Shown: in pieces, positions 62,273 to 64,000 of the stretch | Position numbering within the stretch: position 1 is the first letter of the stretch | Layout of the letters: every line of letters begins with the position of its first letter | Source of the DNA: Sphingomonadales bacterium | GTDB taxonomy: Bacteria > Pseudomonadota > Alphaproteobacteria > Sphingomonadales > Sphingomonadaceae | Assembly (NCBI GenBank): GCA_025352685.1 | Contig: JANXSN010000106.1 | Span: 1 to 64,000, forward strand | Direction of reading: 5' to 3' | DNA: 64,000 nucleotides | Position numbers and translations under genes: made by a program | The notes under the pieces: model-generated | Told to the model about the DNA's origin: nothing | Seen by the model: the letters and a program-made list of their open reading frames with translations, nothing else | Database searches by the model: none

Positions 62273-62994
62273 CCGGCGTGCCTGTCCCCAAGACCGCAAT
62301 GGTCATGGCAGCTGGCCTTGGCAAGCGGATGCGGCCGTTGACCGCGGCGCGACCCAAACCACTGGTTGAGGTTGCCGGCGCGGCGCTGATCGACCATGTC
62401 CTCGAACGGCTCGCAGCAGCTGGCGTGACCCGCGCTGTGGTCAATGTACATTATTTCGCCGACGCGCTCGAAGCGCATCTGGAGCGGCATGATCACGGGC
62501 TCGAAATCGTGATTTCCGACGAGCGGACGAAGCTTCTCGAAACTGGCGGCGGCATCGTAAAGGCATTGCCGCTCATCGACGCAGATCCGTTCATTCAGGT
62601 GAACAGCGACAATTTCTGGGTCAACGGCCCCGTCGATGCGCTCGACCTGCTTGCGCAACGTTGGGACGACACAACGATGGACGCGTTGCTGCTGCTGGTG
62701 CCGCTCGCGCGTGCGAACTGCCACAGCGGGAAGGGCGATTTCCATATGGAGGCAGGGGGCAAGATCGTACGGCGGCGGGTCGGCCGCATTGCCCCGTTTG
62801 TTTGGACCGGCGTGCAGATGTTGTCGAAGCGTCTGATTGCGGAGCCGCCGGCCGACGCATTCTCGACAAACGTTTTTTGGGACCGTGCGATTGCTGCGGC
62901 ACGGTGCTACGGCGTTGTGCATCAGGGGCTGTGGTTCGATGTCGGCAGTCCGCCTGCGATTGCGCGAACCGAGGCGATCCTCGCCGATGCCTGA
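62269..62994 (+). CDS. murU: MurU, MurNAc-1-phosphate uridylyltransferase
   Basis: A 241-residue nucleotidyltransferase converting MurNAc-1-P and UTP to UDP-MurNAc, bypassing MurA/MurB. N-terminal NTP motif MVMAAGLGKRMRPLTAARPK (about 11-30) with the catalytic Lys in PKPLVEVAG, then the metal-binding FIQVNSDNFWVNGPVD (about 107-122) and GLWFDVGSPPAIAR (about 221-234). Overlaps amgK (4 bases) and addB (8 bases). Confidence 0.93.
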   Translation: MTGVPVPKTAMVMAAGLGKRMRPLTAARPKPLVEVAGAALIDHVLERLAAAGVTRAVVNVHYFADALEAHLERHDHGLEIVISDERTKLLETGGGIVKALPLIDADPFIQVNSDNFWVNGPVDALDLLAQRWDDTTMDALLLLVPLARANCHSGKGDFHMEAGGKIVRRRVGRIAPFVWTGVQMLSKRLIAEPPADAFSTNVFWDRAIAAARCYGVVHQGLWFDVGSPPAIARTEAILADA

Positions 62995-64000
62995 CGGGCG
63001 CGGCCCTAAAGTCTTCGCAATTCCCGTTTACCGATCGTTCGCCGACGCTTTGGTTACGGGATTGCTCGCGCAATGTGGCCATGACCGTATGGCGCTGGCG
63101 CGCGGCATGATCCTCGTTCCCAACAATCGGGCAATCCGCGCGATCACCGATGCGTTCGTGCGCCGTGCCGCCGAGGGCCTGCTCCTGCCGCGCATTGTCG
63201 CGATTGGAGACGCGGGCGAGTCTCCCGGGATCGCTCTTGACGACATCGAGAACGATGTTCCGCCCGCCGTGGACCCGATGAGCCGCCGATTGATCCTTGC
63301 GCGGCTCATCCAAGAACAAAGTCGCGTCGGGGGACGTCGCGTCGGAGCAGCAGAGGCCGTCCGCCTTGCCGTTGAGCTGGGTGGCGTACTCGACGAACTT
63401 ATCGCAGAAGACCGTACGCCCGGTGATGTGCGTGCACTCGATGTCGGACCAGACCTTGCCCGGCACTGGCAAAAATCGCTCGACGTGCTCGCGACGGTGA
63501 TCGAACGCTGGCCCGAGGAATTGGCGAGACTGAAGCGCATCGATCTGCCGGAACGGCGCAACCAGCTGTTGCGTGCTCTCGCCAGACGGTGGCGCGACCA
63601 TCCTCCAGGTCATTATGTTTTTGCAGCAGGCGTGACAAGCTCAGCCAAGGCAGTCGCCGAAGTCTTGTCGGTCGTGGCCTCGATGCCGCACGGATCAGTC
63701 ATTCTCCCAGGACTCGATCTTGCGAGCCCTGATGCGGAGTGGGAGGCGATCGCCGGCGATGAGCACCATGTCGCGATCGAGACGCACCCGCAACACCATC
63801 TACGCCTCCTCCTGGACCGCATCGGCGTCGCGAGGGCCGAAGTCGTGCGCTGGCGCTGGGGCGATGGCAAACCGCGCAAGGCCGTGCGCGGTCGGGCGGT
63901 CGCCAACGCTTTTGCGCCAGCTCGTTTCACAAGCAAATGGATCAATTTACCGAAACCGCAGCGGTCGCTGAAGGGTGTCCGCCTCGCTACCTTCGCCGCC
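62987..64000 (+). CDS. addB: AddB, double-strand-break repair helicase/nuclease subunit, N-terminal part
   Basis: The frame opens with MPDGRGPKVFAIPVYRSFAD (ATG 62987) and runs uninterrupted to the window end, giving at least 338 residues. It matches the N-terminal part of alphaproteobacterial AddB: the starting strand VFAIPVYRSFADALVTGLL, LVPNNRAIRAITDAFVRRAA (about 38-57) and LPRIVAIGDAGESPG. The helicase-like motifs and the C-terminal Fe-S nuclease lie beyond this window. AddAB processes double-strand breaks for recombination. It overlaps murU by 8 bases. Confidence 0.9.
   Translation, partial: MPDGRGPKVFAIPVYRSFADALVTGLLAQCGHDRMALARGMILVPNNRAIRAITDAFVRRAAEGLLLPRIVAIGDAGESPGIALDDIENDVPPAVDPMSRRLILARLIQEQSRVGGRRVGAAEAVRLAVELGGVLDELIAEDRTPGDVRALDVGPDLARHWQKSLDVLATVIERWPEELARLKRIDLPERRNQLLRALARRWRDHPPGHYVFAAGVTSSAKAVAEVLSVVASMPHGSVILPGLDLASPDAEWEAIAGDEHHVAIETHPQHHLRLLLDRIGVARAEVVRWRWGDGKPRKAVRGRAVANAFAPARFTSKWINLPKPQRSLKGVRLATFAA

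Overview
The window reads as a chromosomal segment of an aerobic alphaproteobacterium, most likely Sphingomonadales. The evidence is the high-GC, tightly overlapping gene order and several alphaproteobacterial markers: a zinc-less DksA, RcdA (DUF1465), a DivL-type kinase with tyrosine in the H box, TonB receptors of the plug type common in sphingomonads, and the divL-tsaE-amgK-murU-addB order. Species cannot be named from sequence reading alone.

Layout. 1-493: wrecked end of an IS3-family element. 1.4-4.9 kb: minus-strand arginine succinyltransferase operon (M20 hydrolase-astA-astB), divergent from glcB (malate synthase G). 7.0-8.5 kb: a gene graveyard with a DUF4199 pseudogene and a frameshifted membrane protein. 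8.5-10 kb: rppH and an esterase. 10-16.5 kb: HDAC-like deacetylase, korA-korB, photolyase and a serine-hydrolase lipoprotein in overlapping order. 16.4-19.5 kb: PilZ protein, SDR, purF, hisI. 19.5-21.7 kb: MerR regulator with an acyl-CoA dehydrogenase. 22-25 kb: surE-serS and a Ser/Thr/Gly-repeat surface protein. 25.5-30.6 kb: dksA, PilZ, two YdcH-like small proteins and an operon rcdA-cvpA-NifU-like-Kef antiporter-DUF423. 30.4-35.2 kb: DUF2256/aroB/aroK on minus; a 46-aa membrane protein, a 601-aa exported protein and a Xer recombinase on plus. 35.8-36.3 kb: two orphan Flp pilins. 36.4-39.4 kb: mutT, methyltransferase, grxC, nitrilase, DUF1178, tRNA-Arg(CCU). 39.4-46.1 kb: an accessory tract beside that tRNA (decayed IS3 element with inverted repeats, seven-helix membrane protein, TonB receptor, YncE-like pseudogene). 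46.2-52.7 kb: clpP, clpX, amn, peroxiredoxin, ahcY preceded by a near-perfect palindrome. 52.9-58.2 kb: DUF885 protein and a minus-strand operon CHASE2-adenylate cyclase/SH3/M48 protease. 58.6-64 kb: divL, tsaE, amgK, murU, addB (cut by the window end).

How genes work together. Four parts of the alphaproteobacterial CtrA control circuit (rcdA, clpP, clpX, divL) lie in one window. AmgK and MurU form the anabolic peptidoglycan-recycling shortcut to UDP-MurNAc. AhcY and its palindrome point to methionine-cycle control. astA/astB with an M20 hydrolase suggest a partial or rewired arginine degradation route. No CRISPR, phage, secretion or recognised defence system is present; the most unusual items are the degenerate DivL catalytic domain and the cyclase/SH3/protease operon.
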